Shown here in pieces: positions 43,775 to 56,348 of a stretch of DNA of 64,000 nucleotides. The stretch's first letter is position 1, and every line of letters begins with the position of its first letter. The position numbers were made by a program, and so were the translations under genes. The DNA is from Pseudomonas piscis (GTDB taxonomy: Bacteria; Pseudomonadota; Gammaproteobacteria; Pseudomonadales; Pseudomonadaceae), in assembly GCF_009380155.1 (NCBI RefSeq), contig NZ_WHUV01000002.1:992001-1056000 (forward strand), given 5' to 3'. The notes below the pieces were generated by a model. It did not search any database. It was not told where the DNA came from and saw only the letters and a program-made list of their open reading frames with translations.

Positions 43775-43962
43775 GCTCCCAGGTGCAATGCCTGTATTGC
43801 CAACAAGACAGTCCGCCCGAGGCCGGCCACTGCCAGCACTGCGGCATGCCATTGCCGGCCAGGGCGGCCCAGGCCGGGGCACGCCGGCAGAAGCGCTTCA
43901 TGGGGTTCTGCATCGCCCTGACGCTGTTCTGCCTGGCGATGGTGCTGTGGTTGCCGCGCTAG
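43771..43962 (+). CDS. dnrP: DnrP-like zinc-ribbon membrane protein
   Basis: This 63-aa protein has two Cys pairs (CLYCQQ and CQHCGMPLP) forming a zinc ribbon, then a basic stretch and one C-terminal membrane helix (FCIALTLFCLAMVLWLP). The gene is coupled to dnr (ATGA) and is found beside dnr in other pseudomonads. Its function is not known. Confidence 0.75.
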   Translation: MSSQVQCLYCQQDSPPEAGHCQHCGMPLPARAAQAGARRQKRFMGFCIALTLFCLAMVLWLPR

Positions 43963-43982
43963 GAATCGCCCTCGACCCGGCC

Positions 43983-45821
43983 TCAGGGCTGGGTCAATTG
44001 GCGGTACAGCTGCGGCAGGCGCAGGGGTAGCTGCTCGGGCTGGTGGATCAGGCTGTAGCCGTGGCTGCCGAACATGTACGGCAGATAGGCCCCGGCCTCG
44101 CGATCGATGGTGATGCAGAACGGCGTGAGCCCCTGGCGCCGGGCTTCGCGCAGCGCCTCGCGGGTGTCTTCGACGCCATAGCGCCCTTCGTACAGATCCA
44201 GGTCGTTGGGCTTGCCATCGGTGAGCAGCAACAGCAGCTTGCGCTGGTGCTTGCGCCCTTGCAGCAGGCGCGTGGCCTGGCGGATCGCTGCGCCCATGCG
44301 GGTGTAGTAGCCGGGCCTGAGGCCCTGGATCTTGCCCCGGATACGGTCGTCGTAGGCCTGGTCGAAACCCTTGAGTTCCTGCAGCCGTACCTGCTGGCGG
44401 CGCAGCGAGGAGAAACCGTACAAGGCGAAATCGTCGCCGAGCAGCGACAAGGTCTCGCCGAACAGCAGCAGGCTGTCGCGGATCACCTCGATCACCCGGT
44501 GCTGGTCGTTCAGGTGCGCATCGGTGGACATCGACACATCCGCCAGCAGCAGGCACGCCAGGTCGCGCTGGGTCTGGCGCCGCTCCAGGAACAAACCGCG
44601 CGCGGCGCTGCGCCCGTGCTGGCGCTCGACGTGGAAATCCAACCAGGCTTGCAGGTCCAGCTCGCTGCCCTGGGGTTGCTGGCGCAGCCATTGGCGACGG
44701 TCGCGCAACTGCTCGAACTGGCGGCGCAAACGCCGGGCCGGGGCCTGCAGATGGCCCGGCAGCGCTTGCGGTTGGCAATCCCGTGGCTCGAACAGCTGCA
44801 GATTGACGAAGTCCTCCCGCAGCCGGCCCTGGCGATAATCCCACTCCGGCAGCTTGATGCCCTCGCCCAGGGGCAGGTCGTCGATGTCCGCCGGTGGCAG
44901 GTCCAGGTGCAACTTGAGGCCGCCGCCCTTGCGGATCCGCGTGCGCGACAGGGTCAAGTGGTCGAGGTCCTCGGCGACCCGGGCGGCGTCGGGGTCCTGG
45001 CTGTCATCCTCCCAGCGGTCGAGCTCGACGTGTTCGGTCCAACTGAACAGGTTCTCCAGGCGTACGATCAACAGGCCGCCCTTGGCCGGCGCTTCGTCGA
45101 TGCGCGTGGCCCGCTTGCGCCCGCCCTGCTGCTCACCGGCACTGGCCGGCAGTGGGCTGTCGTCCTGCTCGAAGTCCGCCGCCTGCGGGCTGCAAAGGTA
45201 CAGCGGCGGATACAGCCACAGGGGCAGCGGCCAGGCGGCCCGTTCGCTACGGGGAAACTCACGGACACTGCCCGGCTCGCGCAGGGCCTGGCGCAGGGCG
45301 CGCTCCAGGGCTGCCTCGTCCGGTCGCAGCGTGGCCGGGTCGGGGCGCAACTGCAGGTGCGCCTCCACCAGGCGCCGGTAGCGCGCGGCCAGCCCCGGAT
45401 AGGCCTGCAGCAATGCCTGGGTCCAGCGCTGGTTGTCTCGCCCCCAGTGGCGCATGGGGCCGGCCTGGGCCGCCAGCAACACCAACCAGCGGTAGAGTTC
45501 CGCATTCAGTTGTGGATCGGGAAACACCGCCAGGCTGGCCGGCAAGCGCAGGTGTTGTTCATCGCAGCAGGCCAGGGGCGCTTGCCGGCACGTCCCGGCG
45601 ATCTGCTGCAGCAGGCTGCGGCGCAGCAACAGGTCGCGCTCGCTGGCCGCCTCGAGGTTCTTGCCGGGCGCACCGCCCATGGCCCGATACAGCACGGCCA
45701 GGGCCCGCTGCCGGGACGCCAGCTCGACCCGTGCCTCGGGAAAATCGCTACTGGCCCGGCGAGTGATGAAGCGATGCCAGACGCTGCCGACCCATTCTTC
45801 CAGTTCAACCGTGAAGGCCAT
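43983..45821 (-). CDS. norD: Nitric oxide reductase activation protein (VWA)
   Basis: This 612-aa protein has a C-terminal von Willebrand A domain with the MIDAS site DVSMSTDA, and GRYGVEDTREALREARRQG later. NorD acts with the AAA+ protein NirQ/NorQ to activate NorCB, probably by metal insertion (family knowledge). It follows norCB with a hairpin in between. Confidence 0.9.
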   Translation of the reverse strand: MAFTVELEEWVGSVWHRFITRRASSDFPEARVELASRQRALAVLYRAMGGAPGKNLEAASERDLLLRRSLLQQIAGTCRQAPLACCDEQHLRLPASLAVFPDPQLNAELYRWLVLLAAQAGPMRHWGRDNQRWTQALLQAYPGLAARYRRLVEAHLQLRPDPATLRPDEAALERALRQALREPGSVREFPRSERAAWPLPLWLYPPLYLCSPQAADFEQDDSPLPASAGEQQGGRKRATRIDEAPAKGGLLIVRLENLFSWTEHVELDRWEDDSQDPDAARVAEDLDHLTLSRTRIRKGGGLKLHLDLPPADIDDLPLGEGIKLPEWDYRQGRLREDFVNLQLFEPRDCQPQALPGHLQAPARRLRRQFEQLRDRRQWLRQQPQGSELDLQAWLDFHVERQHGRSAARGLFLERRQTQRDLACLLLADVSMSTDAHLNDQHRVIEVIRDSLLLFGETLSLLGDDFALYGFSSLRRQQVRLQELKGFDQAYDDRIRGKIQGLRPGYYTRMGAAIRQATRLLQGRKHQRKLLLLLTDGKPNDLDLYEGRYGVEDTREALREARRQGLTPFCITIDREAGAYLPYMFGSHGYSLIHQPEQLPLRLPQLYRQLTQP

Positions 45822-45848
45822 TGCGGCACCTCCTCTGAACGCCAGGAA

Positions 45849-45882
45849 GCGGCCCGCCGTGCTGGCCGGGCCGCGTTTTTTT
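45849..45882 (+). terminator. Hairpin with T-run, + strand, between norB and norD
   Basis: GCGGCCCG (45849-45856) and CGGGCCGC (45867-45874) pair and are followed by a run of seven Ts on the + strand. No + strand gene is expected to end here. On the minus strand it forms a hairpin within the norCBD transcript that could lower norD expression or protect norCB mRNA. Confidence 0.5.
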
Positions 45883-45898
45883 CAAGCGCCAGCCAGCC

Positions 45899-47329
<1,431 letters not shown>

Positions 47330-47770
47330 TCAGCCCTCCTTGTTGGGCGGCCAGCCGTTGGTGTCGATGTTCGAGCTCCACTTGAGGAATTCGGCGATAT
47401 CGTCGACCTCTTGCTCGCTCAGGTGGAACTGCGGCATGGCCCGGCGCCCGGGCACGCCCAAAGGCTGCATCTTCATCCAGGCCTGCATGAAGGGCTTGAA
47501 CCCCTCCTCGCCGCCACGGCGCTTGTAGACGTTGCCCAGCTCCGGCGCGAAGTACGCGCCCTCGCCCAGCAGCGTGTGGCAGCCGACGCAGTTGTTCTGC
47601 TCCCAGACCGTCTTGCCGCGCACCACTGCCTCGGTCAGCTGCGCCTGGTTGCTACGTTTGGGAAAGGTCTGCTCGGTGTGATAGGTCAAGGCCAGGAATA
47701 TCAGGAAGAAGAACACGCTTCCCCCGAAATAGATGTTCCTGGCCATGCCCTTGGTGAAGGTCTCTGACAT
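47330..47770 (-). CDS. norC: Nitric oxide reductase cytochrome c subunit
   Basis: The protein has 146 aa from ATG 47770, with GAGGA upstream. It has one N-terminal membrane anchor (IYFGGSVFFFLIFLALTYH) and a c-type haem site CVGCH, with Met in RRAMPQFHLS as axial ligand. It passes electrons to NorB. An Anr/Dnr box lies 58 bp upstream. Confidence 0.95.
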   Translation of the reverse strand: MSETFTKGMARNIYFGGSVFFFLIFLALTYHTEQTFPKRSNQAQLTEAVVRGKTVWEQNNCVGCHTLLGEGAYFAPELGNVYKRRGGEEGFKPFMQAWMKMQPLGVPGRRAMPQFHLSEQEVDDIAEFLKWSSNIDTNGWPPNKEG

Positions 47771-47827
47771 GGTCGCGTCCTCTTTGCTTGGCGTGGCCAT
47801 GATAGAAAGCGCGGGGTCCGAAGCCGC

Positions 47828-47841
47828 TTGATGGCAATCAA
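47828..47841 (-). promoter_or_regulatory. Anr/Dnr box for norC
   Basis: TTGATGGCAATCAA is a perfect site, 58 bp from the norC ATG, between norF and norC. Confidence 0.85.
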
Positions 47842-47860
47842 GAAAGGCCGATTGTTTTAC

Positions 47861-48103
47861 TCAGGCTTTGCCCGACAGGTGCGATACCAGGCCCACCAGG
47901 GCCAGCACCACCAGGGCCCAGGCCAGCAGAGGCAAGCGCCAGCGCCAGGGGCTGTGACGCAATTCCATGAAGCCCTCGGTGATCAGCCAGGCCTTGGCCA
48001 CCGCCAGGGCCATGACCCACCCGCCCTGGCCCAGCAGCATGGTGCCCAGGCTGAGCACGGCCAGGGCCAGCCCGCACAGCAGCAGGATGCGTGAAGCCGT
48101 CAT
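47861..48103 (-). CDS. norF: Cytochrome oxidase subunit IV-like protein (NorF)
   Basis: This 80-aa protein has three hydrophobic helices and the pattern KAWLITEGFMELRHSPWRWR typical of the small subunit IV-like proteins near nor genes. It is encoded after norE. norEF are known to help, but not to be essential for, NO reductase activity in Paracoccus. Confidence 0.75.
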   Translation of the reverse strand: MTASRILLLCGLALAVLSLGTMLLGQGGWVMALAVAKAWLITEGFMELRHSPWRWRLPLLAWALVVLALVGLVSHLSGKA

Positions 48104-48113
48104 GGGGATCTCC

Positions 48114-48686
48114 TCAATCCAGGATGTAGACCAGCGGGAACAGCACCACCCACACCAGGTCCACCATGTGCCAATACAGCACCCCGGATTCGAAGCCGCT
48201 ATCGACTAGCGGGGCCCGGGTCCAGGCGCGGTACGCCAGCCAGGCGAGGATCGCCATGCCCGGCAGCACATGCAGGAAGTGAAAGCCGGTGAGCAGCCAG
48301 TACAGGGTGAAGAAGGTGTCGTGCTCCAGCCCCAGGCCCAGGTCCGCCAGGTGCCGGTACTCGCCGAGCTTGAGCCAGGCATAGACCCCGGCCACGCAGC
48401 AGGCCAGGCCCAGCAGGCAGGCCGCCCGCCGAGGCCGCAGCTCGCGCAGTTGCTCCAGGGCCAGCGCCGCCAGCAACCCGGCCCCCAGCAGGCTCAGGGT
48501 CATGGCCAGGCCGGTGGAGGTGTCGAGCAAGGCGCGGCCGCTGGCGAACAGTTGCGGCTTGAGTTGCGCGGTCACGGCGAACGCCAGGATCAGCAAGGCG
48601 AACACCGACAGCTCGACCAGGATGAACAGCCACATCGCCAGGTCCCCCGGCAAGCGGCGCGCCCTCGGTTCAGGGGAAGTGCACAT
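48114..48686 (-). CDS. norE: Haem-copper oxidase subunit III-like protein (NorE)
   Basis: The 190-aa protein has five helices and subunit III features (PGDLAMWLFILVELSVF, YWLLTGFHFLHVLPGMAIL, GVLYWHMVDLVWVVLFPLVY). It overlaps nirQ by 17 bp. It probably supports NorCB stability or activity. Confidence 0.85.
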   Translation of the reverse strand: MCTSPEPRARRLPGDLAMWLFILVELSVFALLILAFAVTAQLKPQLFASGRALLDTSTGLAMTLSLLGAGLLAALALEQLRELRPRRAACLLGLACCVAGVYAWLKLGEYRHLADLGLGLEHDTFFTLYWLLTGFHFLHVLPGMAILAWLAYRAWTRAPLVDSGFESGVLYWHMVDLVWVVLFPLVYILD

Positions 48687-49464
48687 CGACCACGTCCATC
48701 AGCGCCGCCACGGTCACCGGGTCGTCGCTCAGTGGCTCGGCCAGGCAGGCCAGGCACGCCTGGCGCGGGTCCATGCCGGCGCCGATCAGGCGCGCGGTGA
48801 AGATCAGCAAGCGGGTCGAGGCCACCTCCTCCAGGTCGTGCTGGTCGAGCCGGCGCAGGGCCTGGCCGAGCTTGACCACCTGGCTGGCCAGGGCCGCATC
48901 GACCCCGGCCTCGCGGCGAACGATGCGCTCCTCCTGCGCGGCATCCGGGTAACCCAGGCGCATGGCCACGAAGCGCTGGCGGGTGCTGGGTTTCATGCCC
49001 TTGAGCAGGTTCTGGTAGCCGGGGTTATAGGACGCCACCAGCATGAACGACGGCGGCGCCTTGAGCACTTCGCCGGTGCGTTCCAAAAACAGCTCGCGGC
49101 GGTCGTCGGCCAAAGGGTGCAGCACCACCACGGTGTCCTGGCGCGCCTCCACCACTTCGTCGAGGTAGCAGATACCGCCCTCGCGCACCGCCCGGGTCAG
49201 CGGGCCGTCCTGCCACCAGGTGCCCTGGGCACCGATCAGGTGCCGCCCCACCAGGTCGGCGGCGCTCAGGTCGTCGTGGCAGGCCACGGTGTGCAGCGGC
49301 AGTTGCAGGCGCTGGGCCATGTGCTGGACGAAGCGGGTCTTGCCGCAGCCGGTGGGGCCCTTGATCAGCACCGGCAGGCCGTGGCGCCATGCTTGCTCGA
49401 ACAGGGCCGGCTCGTTGCCCTGAGCCTGGTAGAAGGGTTCGCAGCGGGGTTCAGTGAGGTCCAT
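48670..49464 (-). CDS. nirQ: AAA+ denitrification activator NirQ/NorQ
   Basis: The 264-aa protein has Walker A GPTGCGKT (residues 36-43) and Walker B ICYLDEVVEAR. It belongs to the MoxR group that works with a VWA partner, here NorD, to activate NorCB. It is divergent from nirS and shares an Anr/Dnr box with it. The start at 49464 (MDLTEPRCEPFY) matches P. aeruginosa NirQ length. Confidence 0.92.
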   Translation of the reverse strand: MDLTEPRCEPFYQAQGNEPALFEQAWRHGLPVLIKGPTGCGKTRFVQHMAQRLQLPLHTVACHDDLSAADLVGRHLIGAQGTWWQDGPLTRAVREGGICYLDEVVEARQDTVVVLHPLADDRRELFLERTGEVLKAPPSFMLVASYNPGYQNLLKGMKPSTRQRFVAMRLGYPDAAQEERIVRREAGVDAALASQVVKLGQALRRLDQHDLEEVASTRLLIFTARLIGAGMDPRQACLACLAEPLSDDPVTVAALMDVVDVHFP

Positions 49465-49543
49465 GGGATACCTGGATGACGACGGGTTCGCGATCACGCT
49501 AAGAGTCCCTGCGACAACCTGGCAAGCAGCGCGAAAGGCAAAC

Positions 49544-49557
49544 TTGATCGCGATCAA
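49544..49557. promoter_or_regulatory. Anr/Dnr box between nirQ and nirS
   Basis: TTGATCGCGATCAA is a perfect palindrome, 80 bp from nirQ and 105 bp from nirS, so it can serve both promoters. Confidence 0.85.
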
Positions 49558-49583
49558 GTGAGCAATGCCCTGCTGCGCAATAG

Positions 49584-51350
<1,767 letters not shown>

Positions 51351-51374
51351 GTTTTATCAACGCAAGGAATCGCC

Positions 51375-51689
51375 ATGAAAAATACCCTGCTTTCACTCTT
51401 CGTCCTGAGCTGTGCGTTGAACCTGCAAACCGCCTTGGCCGACGACGGCCTGGCCCTGTTCCAGAGCAAGTCCTGCGTGGCCTGCCATAGCGTGGACAGC
51501 AAGCTGGTGGGGCCTGCGCTCAAGGAGGTGGCGGCCAAGAATGCCGGGGTCGCCGGTGCGGCCCAGACCCTGGCCGGACACATCAAGAACGGCACCCAGG
51601 GCAACTGGGGGCCGATCCCGATGCCGGCCAACGCGGTCAGCGAAGAAGAAGCGGCGCAGCTGGCCAAGTGGGTCCTGAGCCTGAAATGA
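51375..51689 (+). CDS. nirM: Cytochrome c551
   Basis: The 104-aa protein has a signal peptide cut after LQTALA, the haem site CVACH (Cys34, Cys37, His38) and the axial Met83 in PIPMPANAV. It donates electrons to NirS. It is the second gene of the nir operon. Confidence 0.94.
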   Translation: MKNTLLSLFVLSCALNLQTALADDGLALFQSKSCVACHSVDSKLVGPALKEVAAKNAGVAGAAQTLAGHIKNGTQGNWGPIPMPANAVSEEEAAQLAKWVLSLK

Positions 51690-51708
51690 AACCGACCAGG
51701 AGGGCGTC

Positions 51709-52032
51709 ATGAACAGCTACCCCCGCGCAGTGATCCTGGCGACCCTCCTGCTTTGCCCCCCTCTTCATGCCGCGCCTGACGCCCAGCGCCAGGCGCAGCT
51801 GCAACATCTGCTGGAACAGGACTGCGGCGCCTGCCATGGCCTGCACCTGACCGGCGGCCTGGGCCCGGAACTGACCCCTGCCGCCCTGGCCGGCAAACCC
51901 CGCGACGGCCTGGTCGCCACCGTGCGCCTGGGTCGCCCCGGCACCGCCATGCCGCCCTGGGAGCCGCTACTGAGCGCCGAGGACATCGGCTGGCTGGTCG
52001 ATCATCTCTTGCAAGGAACCTCTGAACCATGA
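51709..52032 (+). CDS. nirC: Periplasmic cytochrome c NirC
   Basis: The 107-aa protein has a signal peptide (to about residue 22), CGACH (Cys39, Cys42, His43) and Met in GTAMPPWEPLL. NirC helps the last steps of d1-haem synthesis or serves as electron donor. It overlaps nirF by 4 bp. Confidence 0.9.
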   Translation: MNSYPRAVILATLLLCPPLHAAPDAQRQAQLQHLLEQDCGACHGLHLTGGLGPELTPAALAGKPRDGLVATVRLGRPGTAMPPWEPLLSAEDIGWLVDHLLQGTSEP

Positions 52033-53207
52033 TCCGTCCCCTGATGCTCGGCGCGGCGTGCGCCCTGCTGTTGTCCGCCTGTGCCCAGGTCCCGCTGCGT
52101 GGCAGTGGCGACCTGGGCCTGGTGGTGGAGCGTGCCACCGGCAGCGTGCAGATCGTCGAGAGCAGCCAGGGCCGGGCCCTGGCCCGTATCGAAGGGCTGG
52201 GCGACCTGTCCCACGCCTCCGCGGTGTTCTCCCGCGACCAGCGCTACGCCTATGTGTTCGGCCGCGACGGCGGCCTGACCCAGGTCGACCTGCTCGAACA
52301 GCGCATCGCCCGGCGGGTGATCCAGGGCGGCAACAGCATCGGCGGCGCCATCAGCCAGGACGGGCGCTTGATCGCGGTATCCAACTATGTGCCGGGCGGG
52401 GTCAAGGTGTTCGACGCCGCCACCCTGGAGCTTGTGGCCGATATCCCCGCCACCCTGCTGGCCGACGGCAAGAAGCGCTCGCGGGTGGTGGGCCTGGTGG
52501 ATGCCCCGGGCCAGCGCTTCGTGTTCAGCCTGTTCGACACCGGCGAGATCTGGAGCGCCGACTTCAGCCAGGGCAACACGCCGCGCATCACCCGTTACAC
52601 CGGCATCGGCCAGCAGCCCTACGATGCGCTGATCACCACCGACGGCCGCTATTACATGGCCGGCCTGTTCGGCGAGGACGGCATGGCCCAGCTCGACCTC
52701 TGGCACCCGGAACGCGGGGTCAAGCGAGTGCTTGGCGACTATGGCCGCGGCCAGGAAAAACTGCCGGTGTACAAGATGCCCCACCTGGAAGGCTGGGCCG
52801 TGGCCGGCGACCAGGCGTTCGTCCCCGCCGTGGGCCGCCACCAGGTACTGGTGATGGATGCGCACAGTTGGCAGCAGAGCGCCGCCATCGCCGTGGCCGG
52901 CCAGCCGGTGTTCGTCACCGCGCGCCCCGATGGCCGCCAGCTGTGGGTCAACTTCGCCTACCCGGACAACGACCGGGTGCAGGTGATCGACAGCGAGAGC
53001 CACCAGATCGTCGCCGACCTGCGGCCCGGGCCCGGGGTGCTGCATATGGAATTCACCGCCCGTGGCGACCAGTTGTGGCTGTCGGTGCGCGATGGCGACC
53101 AGTTGCAAATCTGGGATCCCTACCGCCTCCAGCTGCGGCATAGCCTGCCGGCCGCCGCGCCAAGCGGGATCTTCTTCAGCAGCCGCGCCCAGCAGATGGG
53201 GTACTGA
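52029..53207 (+). CDS. nirF: d1-haem synthesis lipoprotein NirF
   Basis: This 392-aa protein starts with a lipoprotein signal (LLLSAC, Cys at 17) and has a propeller like the NirS C-terminal domain (GGNSIGGAISQDGRLIAVSN, HLEGWAVAGDQAFVP). NirF is a dehydrogenase-type assembly factor for d1 haem, outside the cytosol. It starts within the end of nirC. Confidence 0.93.
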   Translation: MIRPLMLGAACALLLSACAQVPLRGSGDLGLVVERATGSVQIVESSQGRALARIEGLGDLSHASAVFSRDQRYAYVFGRDGGLTQVDLLEQRIARRVIQGGNSIGGAISQDGRLIAVSNYVPGGVKVFDAATLELVADIPATLLADGKKRSRVVGLVDAPGQRFVFSLFDTGEIWSADFSQGNTPRITRYTGIGQQPYDALITTDGRYYMAGLFGEDGMAQLDLWHPERGVKRVLGDYGRGQEKLPVYKMPHLEGWAVAGDQAFVPAVGRHQVLVMDAHSWQQSAAIAVAGQPVFVTARPDGRQLWVNFAYPDNDRVQVIDSESHQIVADLRPGPGVLHMEFTARGDQLWLSVRDGDQLQIWDPYRLQLRHSLPAAAPSGIFFSSRAQQMGY

Positions 53208-53208
53208 C

Positions 53209-53667
53209 ATGCCCCTCGATACCCTGGAACAACGCCTGATCGAACGCTTCCAGCACGGCATGCCGGTGTGCGCCGAACCCTACGTGGAAATGGCCCAGGC
53301 CCTGGATTGCAGCCAGGAGCAGGTGATCGCCTGCCTGCAGCGGATGGCCGAGCACGGGCGCCTGTCGCGCATCGGCCCGGTGTTCGACCACCGCCGCGCC
53401 GGGGCCAGCACCCTGGCGGCCCTGGCGGTGCCCCAGGAGCGCCTGCAGCAAGTGGCCGAGCGTATCAACCACTACCCCGAGGTCAATCACAACTACGCCC
53501 GCGAGCACTACTACAACCTGTGGTTCGTGCTCACCGGACCGGACCGGGCGCACCTGCAGAACGTCCTCGCCGAATTGCAGGCCGACACCGGCCTGGTCCC
53601 CCTGGACTTGCCGATGCTCACGGCCTATCGCATCGACCTGGGTTTCGCCCTGGGAGACGCCCCATGA
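53209..53667 (+). CDS. nirD: Sirohaem decarboxylase subunit NirD
   Basis: The 152-aa protein has an AsnC/Lrp-like HTH and ligand domain ([16 protein letters not shown] and [18 protein letters not shown]). NirDLGH decarboxylate sirohaem to didecarboxysirohaem on the way to d1 haem. Its stop overlaps nirL (ATGA). Confidence 0.92.
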   Translation: MPLDTLEQRLIERFQHGMPVCAEPYVEMAQALDCSQEQVIACLQRMAEHGRLSRIGPVFDHRRAGASTLAALAVPQERLQQVAERINHYPEVNHNYAREHYYNLWFVLTGPDRAHLQNVLAELQADTGLVPLDLPMLTAYRIDLGFALGDAP

Positions 53668-54170
53668 ACGCCGCCCTCGATGCCTGCCAGGCCCTGGCCC
53701 TGCGCCGCCTGCTGGAGACCGGCCTGCCGTTGGAGGCCCGCCCCTACCAAGCCCTGGCCCGGCAGATCGGCGCCGAAGAGCCCCAGGTGCTGGCCCAGGT
53801 CGAACAATGGCAGCACCAGGGGCTGTTCCGCCGCCTGGGCCTGGTGCTCAACCATCGCGCCCTGGGTTTTACCGCCAACGCCATGCTGGTGCTGGACATT
53901 CCCGACGCGCTGATCGACGAAGTCGGCCAGCGCCTGGGCGGCGAGTCGGCGGTGAGCCTGTGCTACCAGCGGCCGCGGCGCCTGCCGCAATGGCGCTACA
54001 ACCTGTTCTGCATGATCCACGGCCGCCAGCGCCAACGGGTCGAGGCGCAGATCCACGACCTGTTGCAGCGCCATCTGCTCAGTGACCTGCCCCACCAGGT
54101 GCTGTTCAGCACCCAGGCCTTCAAGCAGTGCGGCGGGCGCTTCGCCCCAGGGGCGGTGAGCCATGGATGA
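53664..54170 (+). CDS. nirL: Sirohaem decarboxylase subunit NirL
   Basis: This 168-aa Lrp-like protein has [19 protein letters not shown] and [20 protein letters not shown]. It works with NirD, NirG and NirH. It overlaps nirG by 8 bp. Confidence 0.92.
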   Translation: MNAALDACQALALRRLLETGLPLEARPYQALARQIGAEEPQVLAQVEQWQHQGLFRRLGLVLNHRALGFTANAMLVLDIPDALIDEVGQRLGGESAVSLCYQRPRRLPQWRYNLFCMIHGRQRQRVEAQIHDLLQRHLLSDLPHQVLFSTQAFKQCGGRFAPGAVSHG

Positions 54171-54606
54171 GCTGGACCGGCGCCTGGTCAACCGCCTGCA
54201 ACTGGGCCTGCCGCTGGTGCCCGATCCCTGGCAGGTATTGGCCCTGGAGCTCTGCAGCGACAGCCAGGTCCTGCGCCAGCGCGTGCAGCGCCTGCTGGAC
54301 GACGGCACCCTGACCCGCTTCGGCCCGATGTTCGATATCGAGCGCCTGGGCGGCGCCTTCACCCTGGCGGCGCTGCGCGTGCCCGAGGAACGCTTCGAGG
54401 CAGTCGCGGCGCTGCTGGAGGCCATGCCCGAGGTGGCCCACAACTACCGTCGCGAACATGCCTGGAACATGTGGTTCGTGCTCGGTTGCGCCAGCGAGCG
54501 CGAGCTGCGCCAGACCCTGCGGCGCATTGAGCAGGACAGCGGCCTTGCCGTGCTCAACCTGCCCAAGGAGGAGACCTACCATGTCGGCCTGTACTTCCCG
54601 GTCTGA
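54163..54606 (+). CDS. nirG: Sirohaem decarboxylase subunit NirG
   Basis: This 147-aa Lrp-like protein ([31 protein letters not shown]) is closest to NirD in pattern. It overlaps nirH by 26 bp, so the frames are tightly coupled. Confidence 0.92.
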   Translation: MDELDRRLVNRLQLGLPLVPDPWQVLALELCSDSQVLRQRVQRLLDDGTLTRFGPMFDIERLGGAFTLAALRVPEERFEAVAALLEAMPEVAHNYRREHAWNMWFVLGCASERELRQTLRRIEQDSGLAVLNLPKEETYHVGLYFPV

Positions 54607-55084
54607 ACGCGCGCTGGAGCTGCGCCTGGTGGCCCTGACCCAGGCCGGCCTGCCCCTGGTGGACGACCCCTGGGGCTGGCTGGCCGAGCAACTGCAACTG
54701 AGCCGCGACGCAACCCTGGAGCTGCTCCAGCGCCTGCAGGCCGAGGGCGCCATCCGCCGCATCGCCGCGGTGCCCAACCACTATCGCCTGGGTTATCGCT
54801 TCAACGGCATGACCGTCTGGGACGTCGACGACGAGCACATGCCGCGGCTGGGCCAACTGATCGGCGCCCAGCCCTTCGTCAGCCATTGCTACCGGCGCCC
54901 GCGCCGCGAGCAGTGGCGCTACAACCTGTTCGCCATGGTCCACGGCCGCAGCGCCATGGAGATCGACAGCTATCGCGAGCACCTGCGCTATCTGCTGGGA
55001 GAGGCCTGCCGGGCCGACGAGATGCTGGTCAGCAGCCGCATCCTGAAGAAGACCGGCCTGCGCCTGCACGCCCAACAGCACTGA
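54581..55084 (+). CDS. nirH: Sirohaem decarboxylase subunit NirH
   Basis: The protein has 167 aa from ATG 54581, with AAGGAGG upstream inside nirG. It has the motifs RRIAAVPNHYRLGYRFNGM and CYRRPRREQWRYNLFAMVHG, close to NirL. It completes the NirDLGH set. Confidence 0.92.
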   Translation: MSACTSRSERALELRLVALTQAGLPLVDDPWGWLAEQLQLSRDATLELLQRLQAEGAIRRIAAVPNHYRLGYRFNGMTVWDVDDEHMPRLGQLIGAQPFVSHCYRRPRREQWRYNLFAMVHGRSAMEIDSYREHLRYLLGEACRADEMLVSSRILKKTGLRLHAQQH

Positions 55085-55099
55085 GACAAGGAGAGTTGC

Positions 55100-56278
55100 A
55101 TGTTGAGGATCAGCCATTACCTGCGCGTCCTGGCCGGCCAGGCGCCGCCTCCCCGCACCAGCATACCGGGCAGCAACCGCCCGCCGGTGGTGATCTGGAA
55201 CCTGCTGCGCCGGTGCAACCTGACCTGCAAGCACTGCTACGCCACCTCGGCCGACAGCGTGTTCCGCGACGAGCTCGACACCCCGGCGGCCTTGCAGGTG
55301 ATCGACGATTTGGCCGAGGCCGGGGTCAAGGTGCTGATTCTCTCCGGCGGCGAGCCGCTGCTGCGCGACGATCTGTTCCAGCTCAGCGCCCACGCCAGGG
55401 CCCATGGCATGTTCGTCGCGCTGTCGAGCAACGGCACGCTGATCGACGAGAACAATATCGAGCAAGTGAGCGCCGCCGATTTCGACTACGTGGGCATCAG
55501 CATCGACGGCCTGCAGGACACCCACGACAGCTTTCGCCAGCTCAAGGGCAGCTTCGCCCGCTCGCTCAAGGCCATGCGCCTGTGTCGCGAGCGAGGCATC
55601 CGCGTGGGCATGCGCACCACCCTGACCCGCGACAACCACCAACAACTGCCCGAGCTGCTGGCCCTGATGCGCGACCTGGACGTGCAGAAGTTCTACCTCT
55701 CGCACCTCAACTACAGTGGCCGGGGCAAACGCAGCCGCGGCCTCGATGCCCACCTGCAGATGAGCCGCGAGGCCATGGCACTGTTGTTCGACCGGGCCTG
55801 GGAGGATATCGCCCAGGGCCGTGACAGCGACTTCGTCAGCGGCAACAACGACGCCGACGCCATCCTCCTGCTGCACTGGACCCGGCGCCAGTTGCCCGAC
55901 CGGTACCCACAGCTGGAACAGATGCTCCGGGCCTGGGGCGGCAATGCCTCGGGCAGCGGCATCGCCAACATCGACAACACCGGCGAAGTGCACCCCGACA
56001 CCTACTGGTGGCAACACTCGGTGGGCAACGTGCGGCGCACGCCATTTCGCACCCTGTGGCTGGAGCAACCCGACGTCCTGCTGCGCCAGTTGCGCCAGCA
56101 TCCGCGCGCCGTCACCGGGCGTTGCGCCAGCTGCCGCTGGCTGGACATCTGCAACGGCAATACCCGCACCCGCGCCTGGGCCGCCGGCGACCTCTGGGGC
56201 CAGGACCCGGGCTGCCACCTGAGCGATGAAGAAATCGGCCTGCCCCCGCTCGCCCGCATTCCCTGCGTCACCTGTTGA
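55100..56278 (+). CDS. nirJ: Radical SAM d1-haem synthesis protein NirJ
   Basis: This 392-aa protein has the radical SAM cluster CNLTCKHC (Cys39, 43, 46), ILSGGEPLL, and a C-terminal Cys-rich region with CASCRWLDIC. It replaces the propionate side chains of the tetrapyrrole by oxo groups. It has AAGGAGAG before its ATG. Confidence 0.94.
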   Translation: MLRISHYLRVLAGQAPPPRTSIPGSNRPPVVIWNLLRRCNLTCKHCYATSADSVFRDELDTPAALQVIDDLAEAGVKVLILSGGEPLLRDDLFQLSAHARAHGMFVALSSNGTLIDENNIEQVSAADFDYVGISIDGLQDTHDSFRQLKGSFARSLKAMRLCRERGIRVGMRTTLTRDNHQQLPELLALMRDLDVQKFYLSHLNYSGRGKRSRGLDAHLQMSREAMALLFDRAWEDIAQGRDSDFVSGNNDADAILLLHWTRRQLPDRYPQLEQMLRAWGGNASGSGIANIDNTGEVHPDTYWWQHSVGNVRRTPFRTLWLEQPDVLLRQLRQHPRAVTGRCASCRWLDICNGNTRTRAWAAGDLWGQDPGCHLSDEEIGLPPLARIPCVTC

Positions 56279-56348
56279 GAACCTGGCCTCGGCAAGCGTC
56301 GATACAGGCGCAGCCGGCCACCCTGATGATGGATCGAGGATCGCCCAC

